From positions 2,464,577-2,528,576 of the forward strand of contig NW_024720773.1 in the NCBI RefSeq assembly GCF_018991925.1: 64,000 bases of DNA, given 5' to 3'. The notes beneath the pieces are model-generated. The model was given only the letters and a program-made list of their open reading frames with translations. It did no database searches and was not told the DNA's origin. Positions 11,397 to 22,799 of this stretch are shown here, in pieces. How positions within the stretch are numbered: position 1 is the stretch's first letter; each line of letters begins with the position of its first letter. Source of the DNA: Homarus americanus (Eukaryota; Arthropoda; Malacostraca; Decapoda; Nephropidae). A program made the translations under genes and the position numbers.

Positions 11397-12108
11397 ACCC
11401 TGTCAAATGCTTTGGAAATATTGAGGGCCACGATGAAAGTTTCCCCATAATCCCTAAGAGAGGATGACCAAAGATGGGTGCAGTAGGAGAGAAGATCACC
11501 AGTAGATCTCGCATGGCGAAAGCCATACTGGTGATCTGACGAAAGAGAATGGCGTTCAAGGTGATGGAGAAAATGGGAGTTCAAGATAGTTTAAAAAATC
11601 TTAAAGAGGGATGAAGTTAGGGCAATGGGGCGATAGTTAGAGGGATTGGAATGGTCACCTTTCTTCAGGATGGGCTGAACCAAAGCATGCTTCCAAGAAA
11701 AAGGAAAAGTTTGGGTTTCGAGGCAAAGGCAAAATAGGCGAGCAAGCACAGGAGCCAGAACTTCAGCACACTCCCTCAGAACACAAGGGGGTATTCCGTC
11801 CAGTCCATGCGCCTTACTCACATCCAACCAGGATAACACACCAGCAACCCTACGAGTGGAGATTATAGGAAAATGCACAGGTTCAGTAGGAGGAGTAGGA
11901 GTAGAAAGGATAGAGTTGGAGACGTCTAAGGTGGAGTTAGAAGAGTATAAGGTGCCAAAGAGATTGGCTTTATCAGGGGGAGAGTTGGCTATAGCGTTAT
12001 CAGGTCGGAAGAGAGGAGGAAAAGAAGGAGTGCAGAAGTTGTTACAGATGTGTTTGGTTAAGGACCAGTAGGATTTACTAGAAGGAGAGTTAGTCAGGAC
12101 AGCGCTCT
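11397..12108 (-). pseudogene. LINE B, N-terminal RT segment (segment 4 of 4)
   Basis: The minus strand encodes WLDVSKAHGLDGIPPCVLRE, PILKKGDHSNPSNYRPIAL, QYGFRHARSTGDLLSY and ALNISKAFDRVWH, the ordered fingers/palm motifs of a Jockey/CR1-group RT. A stop lies near 11590. The endonuclease half is absent; the LINE text ends near 12108, where Penelope-like terminal sequence starts. Confidence 0.85.
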
Positions 12109-12256
12109 GTATATATACACCTTGTTTTGTACTACTCCTTAGTCTGTACTCACCCCTGAAGATGTGAATTACACGAAAGCGCTTGGGAGCTTCGTGTTTT
12201 CTTCTTTCCTTGTGGTTATCAGCATATACCTAGATCACGCGCACCTACAGTGATTT
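12104..12256 (+). repeat. Penelope-like terminal repeat, copy 1
   Basis: Contains CCTGAAGATGTGAATTACAC, CACGAAAGCGC, and a downstream block with GTGGTTATCAGCATATACC and GATCACGCGCACC. The same sequence occurs inverted at 12981-13140, and its second half occurs in direct orientation at 15282-15342. It contains a strong local hairpin (ACACGAA...TTCGTGT). Confidence 0.75.
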
Positions 12257-12257
12257 A

Positions 12258-12355
<98 letters not shown>
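12258..12355. repeat. (TA)n microsatellite
   Basis: About 98 bp of pure AT dinucleotide directly after Penelope-like terminal copy 1. Confidence 0.98.
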
Positions 12356-12356
<1 letters not shown>

Positions 12357-12373
12357 TCCTATATGCTATATAT

Positions 12374-12914
12374 ATATATGGAATTCTTACAATTTGGTGA
12401 TCATTTTGAATATAAACATCATAGATTTTGCATTAGACATACAAATTTTAGATAAAATGTTTAATCTGAGTAAATATGTTATCTTTTGTGAAAAATATAT
12501 GACATTTATATTCAAAATATTCCTGGTCTTACAAGGAATCCAGCAATGTCAATTATATTATCCTAACTTTAGTTTGAGGTATTATTTATTACTATACCTG
12601 GTTTTCCCCCCAAAAATTTCTCAGAGAGGGAAGAGCCAGCAGTGTAGTGTGAGAAGAGGGGGAGGGAGTTGAGTCCATTATTTGAATGGACATTAACTTG
12701 GCGACTGTATTTCTCTATTTCTCTTAAGTATTAATTGTGTGCATGTACCATCATAAAATTAAGATGTTATTTTTACTACAACATAGTTATGTGTCTTCAA
12801 AAAGTGGAGTTTGGGGGTCGGGCTGGTTTCTATTGGAATAAAAATCCCATATGTTCTGTTGTTCACTTAACGCGGGACCCTCTGGGTTCTATTGACCGCG
12901 TTAAGTGGGGTACA
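12374..12914. mobile_element. Truncated TIR element related to 33271-34876
   Basis: Internal text (for example GAATTCTTACAATTTGGTGA and GACATTAACTTGGCGACTG) is the reverse complement of parts of the 33271-34876 element. The right end, GACCGCGTTAAGTGGGGTAC, matches that element's left TIR. The other TIR is missing. Confidence 0.7.
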
Positions 12915-12916
12915 AC

Positions 12917-12917
<1 letters not shown>

Positions 12918-12968
<51 letters not shown>
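12918..12968. repeat. (TA)n microsatellite
   Basis: Pure AT dinucleotide array next to the TIR of the preceding element. Confidence 0.95.
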
Positions 12969-12975
<7 letters not shown>

Positions 12976-12980
12976 TGTGC

Positions 12981-13140
12981 AAGTAAATCACTGTGGGTGC
13001 GCGTGATCCAGGTATATGCTGATAACCACAAGGAAAGAAGAAAACACGAAGTTCCCAGGCGCTTTCGTGTAATTCACATCTTCAGGGATGAGTACAGACT
13101 AAAGAGAAGTACAAAACAAGGTGTACATATACAGAGGAGG
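12981..13140 (-). repeat. Penelope-like terminal repeat, inverted copy 2
   Basis: Reverse complement of 12104-12256 over about 150 bp with few differences (for example TTCCCAGGCGC against the complement of GCGCTTGGGAGC). It lies 3' of the RT/GIY-YIG ORF. Confidence 0.75.
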
Positions 13141-13222
13141 GTGAGACCAGGTCCACAATGGTCAGGTATTAGGTAATGACCCTACTAATCTTTATAAAGC
13201 ACTTCAACGGTCGGTAGTCAGG

Positions 13223-15320
13223 TCAGAGGGTAAGCTGACCCAACCTTCTCACCTGGTTACAAATCTTCTTAATTACAAAATTGTCCAGTTTGTACATGCC
13301 ATTACTCAAATTCATGTTGACTGCTTCGGTATGTTTAATGAGACTAGATTCTATAATAGTCCTACTGTCAATTGAATTACAAGGTAATATTGAGGAGGCA
13401 TTATCGCAGTCAATACAATGCTTATTATCCCTCAGATGAACAAACAGAGCATTGGATTCCTGGCCTGTCCTAACACTATATTTATGTTGTTTAAGTCTAG
13501 TTATAAGATCTTTACCTGTCTGGCCTAAGTAAAACATATTACATTCCTTGCAAGGAACTTTATAAACGCAACCAATTGTGTTGTTGGGGGGGTTCTTGAT
13601 TAACATTTGTTTAACAGTGCACGAGTTTTTAAATGCCACATTGACGTTCCAGGTTTTTAGTTGTAAAGGAATTTGAGTGAAAATTTTGTGAAATGGTAAT
13701 ACTAAGAGATTCTTATGGTCATGGGTGGGCTTGGGTTCAGTTCTATAAAAAGATTTCTTAGAAATGTTTAGGCATTTGTCTATGAAAGATCTAGGGTATT
13801 TAAGGTTTGAGCCAATATTATAGATATATTTATATTCCTCATCAATGAATTCCGGGCTGCAAATTCTCAAAGCACGTAAAAACATTGTTGAAAATACTGA
13901 CTGTTTGACTCTATTATAGTGGGCAGAATAATAATGAATGTATGAACACACATTAGTAGGTTTTCTATAAATACTGAACTTAAAGGTGTTACCTATTCTG
14001 TGTATCAGACAGTCTAGGAATGGCAATTTACAGTCTTGCTCTAATTCCACAGTGAATTTGATCGAGGGGGCTAAGTTATTAAGTTGTGGCAGGAAAGCTT
14101 TTAGGTCCTCATTACTTGGCCAGAGACATAATACATCATCGACATATCTAAACCAGACTGCTGAAGGTGGTAAAATATTACTTAATAGTTTCTTTTCAAA
14201 GAATTCCATATATAGGTTGCTTAATACAGGTGAGAGTGGATTACCCATTGTCATACCAAATTTTTGAGCATAATATTCTCCATTGAATTCAAATTTACAA
14301 TCCTTAATACATAGTTTGATGAGTTCGATGAAGTCATCTTTCGAGACGGGCAATGAAATATTATCCAGGGAATCTATGAGGAACTCCAGTAAATCATCAA
14401 CTGGGACCTTTGTAAAGAGTGATGTTACATCAAAACTGACCAGTTTAAAATCATAATTAATGTGTAAGGTATTGAGTTTATCAACCAGATCCATATTATT
14501 CTTTATATTAGAGTTAGAAATGTTGCCAACTAGGGGATTTAGTAAAGAAACTAACCATTTAGATAATTTATAAGAGATTGACCCAACTGAGCTAATGATG
14601 GGTCTTGCTGGGTTATTAGGCTTGTGGGTCTTGATTTAACCGTACATGTATGGCAGTGGTGGGAACGTTGAAGTAAGATGTTTAATGAGAGTAGCTTTGC
14701 CTCTCAATAGAGACTTAAGTTTTTTGTTGAACTGGGTGTTAACAGTGTTGAGAGGATTATTTATGAGCTTAGAATATGTTGCAGCATCACATAAAAGGTC
14801 ATTCATTTTAGAAATATAATCATCTTTGTTTAAAATCACTACTGTGTTGGCTTTATCTGCTTTAGTGACATGTAGATCCTTATTTTTCTTAAGGGCTTGG
14901 ATTGCTTTGGTGAATCTTTCAGGACAGTTTGGAGCACAAGGCTTAGACATAGATGCATACACAACACCTTTACACATGTTCACTTCTTCACTTGTCAAAT
15001 TGCTGAATTTCTTCAAATTGCAAAATGCTCTGGCTATGTCCACACTGTCGACTCCCTTGCTAGAGCCATCAAAACTTAAACCATAACCGAGGGCACACAA
15101 GGTATCATTGTCTAGTTGTCTAGAGGAGATTCACTACACAGTTGCGATTGGCATCCTTAGTCCAATCACTATTCCTAATAAGGATTGCCAATTTGTGGTC
15201 TATCTTAGCTTGAAGATCAGAATGCGCACGTCTCAGGTTATCAAAACATAAAATATATGTCCAATTTAGACTGCACAGTTTTTCCTTGTGGTTATCAGCA
15301 TATACCTGGATCACGCGCAC
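13223..15320 (-). pseudogene. Penelope-like element RT and GIY-YIG endonuclease
   Basis: The main open stretch (14494-13223, 423 codons) carries RT motifs SFDVTSLFTKVP (residues 20-31), GMTMGNPLSPVLSNLYMEFF (80-99) and WFRYVDDVL (114-122, catalytic YVDD). A GIY-YIG-type nuclease follows: GCVYKVPCKECNMFYLGQTG (308-327), an arginine at 333, and a likely catalytic Glu in IIESSLIK (about 382). The upstream part (15100-14636) ends in one premature stop within a typical PKTHKP region, so the two parts form one reading frame with a TAA near 14638. A frameshift near 15120 separates the N-terminal 66 codons (15320-15120). RT plus GIY-YIG defines Penelope-like elements. With one nonsense and one frameshift, the copy is decayed but fairly young. 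Confidence 0.92.
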
Positions 15321-15342
15321 CTACAGTGATTTACTTGCATAT
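15282..15342 (+). repeat. Penelope-like terminal repeat, partial copy 3
   Basis: Repeats the second half of 12104-12256 (GTGGTTATCAGCATATACC, GATCACGCGCACC, GTGATTTACTT) in direct orientation, so it marks the 5' limit of the element. Confidence 0.75.
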
Positions 15343-15350
15343 ACAGTATA

Positions 15351-16336
<986 letters not shown>

Positions 16337-16439
16337 CTAGACTGACTTATGGCTGTGACTTGACTGAAGTAAGGACTTCTGACACGCCGCAGATTTTTTA
16401 TTAAAAAAAAAAAAAAAAAATTTTCTTCAAATGACACGC

Positions 16440-16640
16440 ATTTTCTATACTGAAACGTTTCCAGTTAATGTAGTCTCCATGTATAATTAGAAAATTATGG
16501 GGGCCCCATGTGCATTCAGCTGACTACATTAAAGGTAAGTGCTCAGTCACACTGTAACCATTCCTTATTATTTATTACTTTCACTGTACTGTATCCATTT
16601 CTCATTATTCATTACTTTTACTGTACTGTATTTCATTGTA
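16440..16640. repeat. Left arm of an inverted pair of Tigger end sequences
   Basis: Contains GTTAATGTAGTCTCCATGTA and GCATTCAGCTGACTACATTA. The same blocks occur reverse-complemented at about 16965-17120, so the two arms face each other around a (TA)n core. Confidence 0.75.
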
Positions 16641-16694
16641 GATTATTTATTTATTTAAAAAAAAATAAATAAATAAATAAATAATTTTTTTATC

Positions 16695-16950
<256 letters not shown>

Positions 16951-16964
16951 TTATACCTGTACAT

Positions 16965-17120
16965 TGAAAATCTAAAATGAAATACAGTACAGTAAAAGTA
17001 ATCAATAATGAAGAAGGAATACAGTGTTACTGTGCACTTACCTTTAATGTAGTCAGCTGAATGCACACGGGGCCCCAATAATTTTTTAATTATACATAGA
17101 GACTACATTAACTGGATGAA
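16965..17120. repeat. Right arm of the inverted pair
   Basis: Reverse complement of 16440-16640 over most of its length (CTTTAATGTAGTCAGCTGAA and AGAGACTACATTAACTGGAT). It runs into the transposase remnant at 17108. Confidence 0.75.
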
Positions 17121-17895
17121 GCAGAGGAGGAGACAGGGCTGGGTGGGACATCAATGTCACTTTCTTCAGACAGGTTAACATACAGGGGAAACTTGCTTGT
17201 TGTAGGTATTAAATCTTCTTTAGGGAGTGAAGAAGCAGCACTGGTGGGGCGTGAGGAGACAGCAATGGGGGATTTCTTAAAATATATGTCCAATTTAGAC
17301 TGCACAGTTTGCCTTTTATTTTCATTGTAAATCTCCCTGTAGCAAGCAAGTGCATCTTGGATCATTCTGTCAACTTTTGCAAAATGCTCAACATTTTGAT
17401 CCATTCCGTCAAACATTTCCATCCCCTTATTAATTGTAACAAATGCCTCTGTCATTTGTTTCACTGAAAACTTTCAGGGGTGCAGGTTCTTCTACATTTT
17501 TACTCTCTTCTTCCTCTCAACCAACTGCTCAACATCTTCATTATCAATTTCTAACTCCAGCTGTTTACCCAACTCCACTATCTTGTTACTAATCGTAGAA
17601 ATTACTTCATCTTCATTAAATCCTCTGAAACTGTTAACATATCTTTTCAGGACCTTCTTCCATATTCCATTCATGCACTGACCTGTAACCTCATCCCATG
17701 CTGCAGCTATGTTCTTTGTACATTGCAAAATGTTGTAGTAGTCCTTCCAAAACTCTGAGCGTTTTCTCACCTTCAGTAGCAGCAACAGCCTGAGCGAAGG
17801 TCGTACGTAAATAATTCGCTTTAAAAGCAGCAATAGCACCTTCATCCATGGGTTGGATGATAGAGGTAGTGTTAGGTGGAATGTAGACTCCCTTA
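17108..17895 (-). pseudogene. Tigger/pogo transposase C-terminal remnant
   Basis: The minus strand encodes VYIPPNTTSIIQPMDEGAI (the third catalytic Asp region of Tigger-type DDE transposases) near 17890-17840. Next come WDEVTGQCMNGIWKKVLKR and FNEDEVISTISNKIVELGK, and then MTEAFVTINKGMEMFDGMDQ and ACYREIYNENKRQT. The order matches the C-terminal half of TIGD1-like proteins. Frames change near 17800 and 17465. The CENP-B-like DNA-binding domain and the first two catalytic aspartates are absent; LINE sequence begins at about 17900. Confidence 0.88.
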
Positions 17896-17899
17896 ACTT

Positions 17900-19062
17900 T
17901 TACTTTACTTTTATTCTCTTCACCACTGATCGGCTCATTAGCCGCTTGGGCAATCGGTCACGTCTCTGTTACTTTTCCTTTTCTTTTATCCTCTTCACCA
18001 AATGATCAACTCGTTAGCCGCTTGGGTGATCGTTTACGTCTTTGTTACGCACTGTTGGCAAGTATTGGGCATGCACCGGCTCCTGAATGTACCTGAACCT
18101 GCTCCAGTGTTGGTCAAGTCTTGTCTTGAAAGAGCTCACACTCGGTACTGCCACAACACTTTCTGGTAGATTGTTCCAAAAGTTCACAACTCTCACTCCG
18201 AAAAAGTTTGCCCTCACAGTTTTCTGGACTTGCGGCTTCTTCAATCTTGAGCTGTGACCCCTTGTCGGGGCGAGCGTCCGTCAGCTCCAAGTAAGGACAC
18301 TCGACTGAGTAGTGCCCCTTGAGATGCTTATACACCCTTGCCCGTCTGTAGTATAAGCTAGGCAAGTTCAGGCGCTCCAATCTCTCAGGGTAGCTGAGGT
18401 GCCGAAGTGCAGGCACCAGTCTGGTGGCCCTCCTTTGAACATTTTCAACCAACTGACAGTCCCTAGCATATCTTGGGGACCAGACGGGGTGACAGTACTC
18501 CAGATGGGGAGTACTTCACTCTTAAAGATTGTTACGAGGGATGGACCGTCTAGATATCTGAACGACCTTCTTTTAAGACCCAATAATTTATTTACCTGAT
18601 TTACCTTCTTCTCACAATGGCCCGAGAACTTCAGCTCATTGTCAACAAACACACCTAGGTCTTTCTCACATTCAGTCTCAAATAGTGCAGTTTCTTCATC
18701 CCGTTGGGACATATGATACGCCTCCTTATCCTTGGTACGCCCCAGGTGCATAGTCTTACACTTCGTGACACTGAATCTCAACAGCCATTTCTTCGACCAT
18801 TTTTGGAGCCCACAGAGGTTCTTCTGCAGCTTTTCACATCTGTTTGGTTCTTGATTTCCCGAAATAACTTGGAGTCATCGGCAAACATTTGTATGGAGGA
18901 GTGTACAACATCAGGCATGTCATTTATGAAACAAACAACACCTGGCCCAATACACTGCCCTGTGGTATTCCGCTTGTGACAGGTACGGATGATGATTTCG
19001 TGCCATTAATCACCACACACTGCTTGCGGTCATGTAGAGTCTTCTATCCATGCTAGGACATT
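17900..19062 (-). pseudogene. CR1/Jockey-type LINE, second copy, 3' part
   Basis: Colinear with 3485-4520 of the first copy. It encodes NVQRRATRLVPALRHLSYPE, WLLRFSVTKCKTMHLGRT (across frames) and SQRDEETALFETECEKDLGV. Multiple frameshifts are present. About 65 bp of the 3' end is tandemly duplicated (17905-18045). The copy ends at about 19062, where plus-strand gypsy sequence starts. Confidence 0.85.
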
Positions 19063-19505
19063 TCCTGGAGATTGTCAAACTGATATCCATGTCGTGTTGC
19101 GGGGTGTGGGTGATCGTTTCTTTGTGCCTTTGGTGGAGGTAGAGCTTAATTGTGACCTGTACAAGGGTACAGCGTGTGTTGGCCTGGTAGATGAGCTGCC
19201 AGGGCCTGAGGTAGAACTCCTTGGGAGTGACTTGGCTGGGGCTAAAGTAAAATTGGACCCTATCTTGTCTGTTGTCCCTGTATATGAGCCACTAACTGAG
19301 GAACTTGAGAGAGTGATACCGTAGACCTTCCCCATCTGTGCTGTCACTAGGTCAATGGCGAAGGTGGCAGTCCCTTCTCAGCACAATGTTCCTCATGTTT
19401 CCCTTTCCTCTGATGAACCTTTAACTGAGAGTGAGGATGTGGTGAGTGATGAGGATGAAACTGCTGAGACCCTGACCGAGCCCAGCCCTGCTATTAATCT
19501 TGCAG
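19063..19505 (+). pseudogene. Ty3/gypsy protease-region fragment
   Basis: The plus strand encodes GDRFFVPLVEVELNCDLYKG, then LPGPEVELLGSDLAGAKV (the ILGxDLAG-type C-terminal protease motif) and, after a TAG, CAVTRSMAK with an acidic linker. The N-terminal D(S/T)G active site is missing at the junction with the LINE. It is a different element from the minus-strand one at 20696-26848, which encodes LILGNDLAGG. Acidic text then leads into the 19500-19742 frame, which joins VWC-like sequence. Confidence 0.65.
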
Positions 19506-20695
19506 ATTGAGGGTATCACAACTTCTGACTTGCCTCCTAACTGTCCTATTGGTCTGGTAGACTTGCAACGCGGGGACGATGAGTGTAAAACGTTGGCTGC
19601 CAGTGCTGTTAGTGAGGAAGACAGTATGAATGAGCTGAGAGAATGTTACTCTCTGAAGAATGGTGTGATGCACTATGAAGGACACACTTGGCAGGGTCTA
19701 AATGATCCCTGCACCACTTTATTGTCGGTCACATGGCATTGACAAGGTGTCTAAATTGTGTAAACCAGGAACTCCACCTCACCCAAGAAGCACCCTCGTT
19801 TCAGATGGACAGTGCTGCTGGAATTGGCAGTGTGCCTCCTGTGTAGAGGACGGAGAAACCCATGAGGAGGGGTTCCAGTGGTCCGACCCTGATAATCCCT
19901 GTATGGCTTTTACCTGCAACCAGGGGAACATACTGAGACATCCATTATTATGTAGACCCGCCTGCACCACAACCAAACTGTGTCCTGACCAAAGAAGATG
20001 GGGATTGCTGTCCTGTGTGGAGTTGGCCATCCTGTACAGATGACAAAGGAGATGACCATGTTGAAGGATTAACCCATTTAACCCCTGTGAGATATGTCTT
20101 GCTTTTTTTTCCAGTTCACAATGTCGGCAAATCAGCGACTACGAGTGTTGTCCAAACTGGAAGTGTCAAAGTTGTGTGGTTGATGGAGAAGAGCATAATT
20201 TGGGAGAAGGGTGGTCTGACCCAGCAGTCCTGTGTTGAGTGTGACCTCCCTCATCCCACTTGTTCCCCGGTACTGAAGGGTGGAGACTGCTGCCCAGTCC
20301 TCTGGAGTAAGTTGTGTGAGGTTTTATGTGGACGCGTCTGGAGTGAGGCACGATGTAGGAGACACTTGGCAAGAATCAGACGATCCCTGCACAACGCTCT
20401 CGTGCCTACCAGACGGCAGCATCTGTAACCCTACCCAAATTTGCCCCATTCTGGACGTAAACTTGTCGATGATGAACAGTGCTGCTCGGTCTGGGATTTC
20501 CTAAATTCCACCTGTCCAGACCCAGCCAGTTTTGGATGTGTCTGTGTAAGGTAGCCTACTCTGACCAGCGCCAAAGCGATTCGGACTGGAAGTCGGGAAT
20601 GCAGTGCTGCCTTGTAGCTGGCTATGGTAAAGAATGCACAAGTGGGAACGACAAAAGGTGTCCTGATACGACCGGAATGGTCACTCCCTGTGTAG
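19500..20695 (+). pseudogene. Von Willebrand C-like cysteine-rich sequence, frame-broken
   Basis: Four or more cysteine-rich units are read across shifting frames. They are NGVMHYEGHTWQGLNDPCTT with QCCWNWQCASCVEDGETHEE; WSDPDNPCMAFTCNQGN with GDCCPVWSWPSC; CQSCVVDGEEHNLGEGWSDP with GDCCPV; and DASGVRHDVGDTWQESDDPC with EQCCSVWDF. The recurring DG-H-G-W-DPC and CCxxW pattern is that of VWC domains (chordin/kielin type, secreted BMP or matrix proteins). At least four frameshifts are needed. The frame 19500-19742 starts with text resembling the pre-integrase region of gypsy pol and passes directly into the first VWC-like unit. The sequence is cut at 20695 by an LTR element and resumes at 26853. 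Confidence 0.65.
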
Positions 20696-21466
20696 TATAA
20701 TGCCGTCTCTTAATTTACTTTAATATCCAGGTTCTATGCGTAACCAAACAAAAATAAAGTGAAGTAAATCAAAAGGGAATAAAAATAAATAAAGTAAACC
20801 TTTAAGAATTTAATTAAATTAAATATTAACACAATAAAGAGCCTCGTAGGCTGTCACAACAAATTGATTCACTATCGAAACCTTTAAGAGACAAATGATA
20901 CGAAAACATCGAAACAGGATTACGTTAACACTGCATAAACATATAAATAACTAACACTAAAATTAACTATCGTGAAACAACACTGCATTACTTAAATGTA
21001 ACTAAGCAAGCACTGATGGCCACATAAGAAACATGAATAGGTACTCACATAGATATACCACATTGGTGGCAACAGGAACAACACAGAAATAAAATGAAGT
21101 ATAAGTAACAGGTGACGGGTGTCACTCAAAAGAACGTGAACTGAATGACAAGAGGACTGGACTGAACTCCGTCTGCTGGTGGAGTACTATATATATAGGG
21201 TCGGCTCCCGCCAATGCGACCTGCCGGTGAAACATGGGTCGTTTAACGATGCAGATGGTCGTTAGAGAAACAAAGAATGCTTGTTACAATACTAAATGAA
21301 GAAATAAGATGGGCTTGAACAAATAATAACAGTTAAAACCTTAACAGCACAGGGTAAGGTGACTAGATTATATAATAGCAAATATAACATCATTACAAGA
21401 ATAATATGGAACAACATGGAAGCATGTTATACAAAAAAAATAGAAAAATACGACACGGTCGTAACA
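20696..21466 (-). repeat. 3' LTR
   Basis: Direct repeat of 26080-26848 with scattered substitutions. The minus-strand start is TGTTACGACCGTGTCG. The outer terminus has drifted (TATAATGCCG against TGTTACGCCG). Confidence 0.93.
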
Positions 21467-21480
21467 CTTCCCCCCATAAA
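21467..21480 (-). other. Polypurine tract
   Basis: The minus strand reads ATGGGGGGAAG directly upstream of the 3' LTR, the expected place and composition for plus-strand priming. Confidence 0.8.
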
Positions 21481-21676
21481 ATAAAATTTTTGCTTGCACA
21501 AATTTTGATATGATATAAGTGTTCATTCTGTGGGTCTAGATAACAGATCAGCCAGCACATTGTCTGAACCCTTAACATGTAAATTATAGTTCTGAAGGAA
21601 CAAACTCCAGCGAATTAATCTCTGGTTTTTAACTTGAATGTTTTGAGAAACTGCAATGGTTTGTGATCTGTATAAA

Positions 21677-22162
21677 TTACAATAGGCCTACTTGGTGATA
21701 AATAATAACTGAAATGTGCAAAGCTAGGATAATTGACAGCAATTCTTTTTCCACTATTGCATAGCGGGTTTGAGCTGGATTGAATTTTTTACTATAAAAT
21801 GCCACTGGGTGGTCTACACTGTCATCATCCTCTTGCAACAGGGCAGAACCTGCAGCAAGATCACTAGCATCACAGGCTAGCTTGAAAGGCTTAGAAAAAT
21901 TAGGGGCTCTCAAAATAGGGTATGAGCATAATACATTTTTCAAGTTTTGAAAAGAATCCTGACACCTTGAAGTCCAACAAAAAATATTACCCTTCTTCAA
22001 CAAATCAGTAAGGGGTAGTGCCAACTCGGCAAAATTACAAATATATCTCCGGAAATAACCCACACAACCCAAAAATCTGCGGACTAGTCGTTTGTTACAT
22101 GGAACAGGCATCTGAGAAATAGTGTCACACCTTGCTGTGGGAGGAGCAAGTTTCCAACCCAA
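21677..22162 (-). pseudogene. RNase H domain of the LTR element
   Basis: Contains CNKRLVRRFLGCVGYFRRYI (RT connection) and FKLACDASDLAAGSALLQED with VAFYSKKFNPAQTRYAIVEK, the gypsy RNase H start with a catalytic Asp in CDASD. The downstream portion (21676-21480) has stops and continues the RNase H end in other frames. A frameshift near 22140 separates it from RT. Confidence 0.85.
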
Positions 22163-22799
22163 TTACATGTCCCAGATACAAAAGTTGAGCACAAACAAAT
22201 TCTGACTTAGCAAAGTTTATAACAAGTCCTACATTTTCTAACTCAGTGAAGAGAGTGTCTAGCTGACATAAATGGTCTGACCAAGTGTCAGAAAAAATTA
22301 CAATATCATCTAAATATACTACACAACCAGGCAAATTGGCCGTGACTTGTGACATCAGCCTTTGAAAGGTGGCAGGGGCATTGCAAAGCCCGAAAGGCAT
22401 AACATTAAATTTATAGGTCTTACCTAATGTCACAAAACTGGAAATGTCTTTAGCACGACGGGTCAATGGTACTTGCCAAAACCCTCAAAGGCAATCAATC
22501 TTAGAGAGGAACTTGGCGTTCCCGATTGCTTCGACGCAGTCGTCGACTCTTGGTAGAGGGAAGCTGTCCTTGCTGGTGACGGTGTTGACCTTGTGGAAGT
22601 CGATGCAGAATCGAAGAGTGCCGTCTTTCTTCGGTACTAGAGTGACTGGTGAGCCCCACTCGCTGGTCGCTGGTTCAATGATGCCCATGGACTCCATGTT
22701 GGCCAACTCCTGCTTCACTTTCTCCACCTGGCTTGGATGGATACAGTAGGGAGCCTGCTTGATAGGCTTAGCAGAACCAACATCAATATCATGCACCAT
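22125..22799 (-). pseudogene. Reverse transcriptase domain of the LTR element
   Basis: Motifs in order across two frames: IEPATSEWGSPVTLVPKKDG, LRFCIDFHKVN, DSFPLPRVDD, FLSKIDCL, FNVMPFGLCNAPATFQRLM and VVYLDDIVIFS (catalytic YLDD). The frame breaks near 22475, between LSKID and the palm. All key aspartates are visible. Upstream, at 23152-22800, lies an acidic linker that follows the integrase C-terminus, which places RT after integrase. Confidence 0.9.

Noticed and set aside
12250..12400. Tyr/Ile-rich frames over (TA)n (also near 16186-16437 and 16703-17078)
   Set aside because: Repeat artefacts; coding text outside the array is absent or belongs to a transposon.
19500..20695. An intact chordin/kielin-like gene
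   Set aside because: At least four frameshifts and several stops are needed within 1.2 kb, and both flanks are retroelement sequence.
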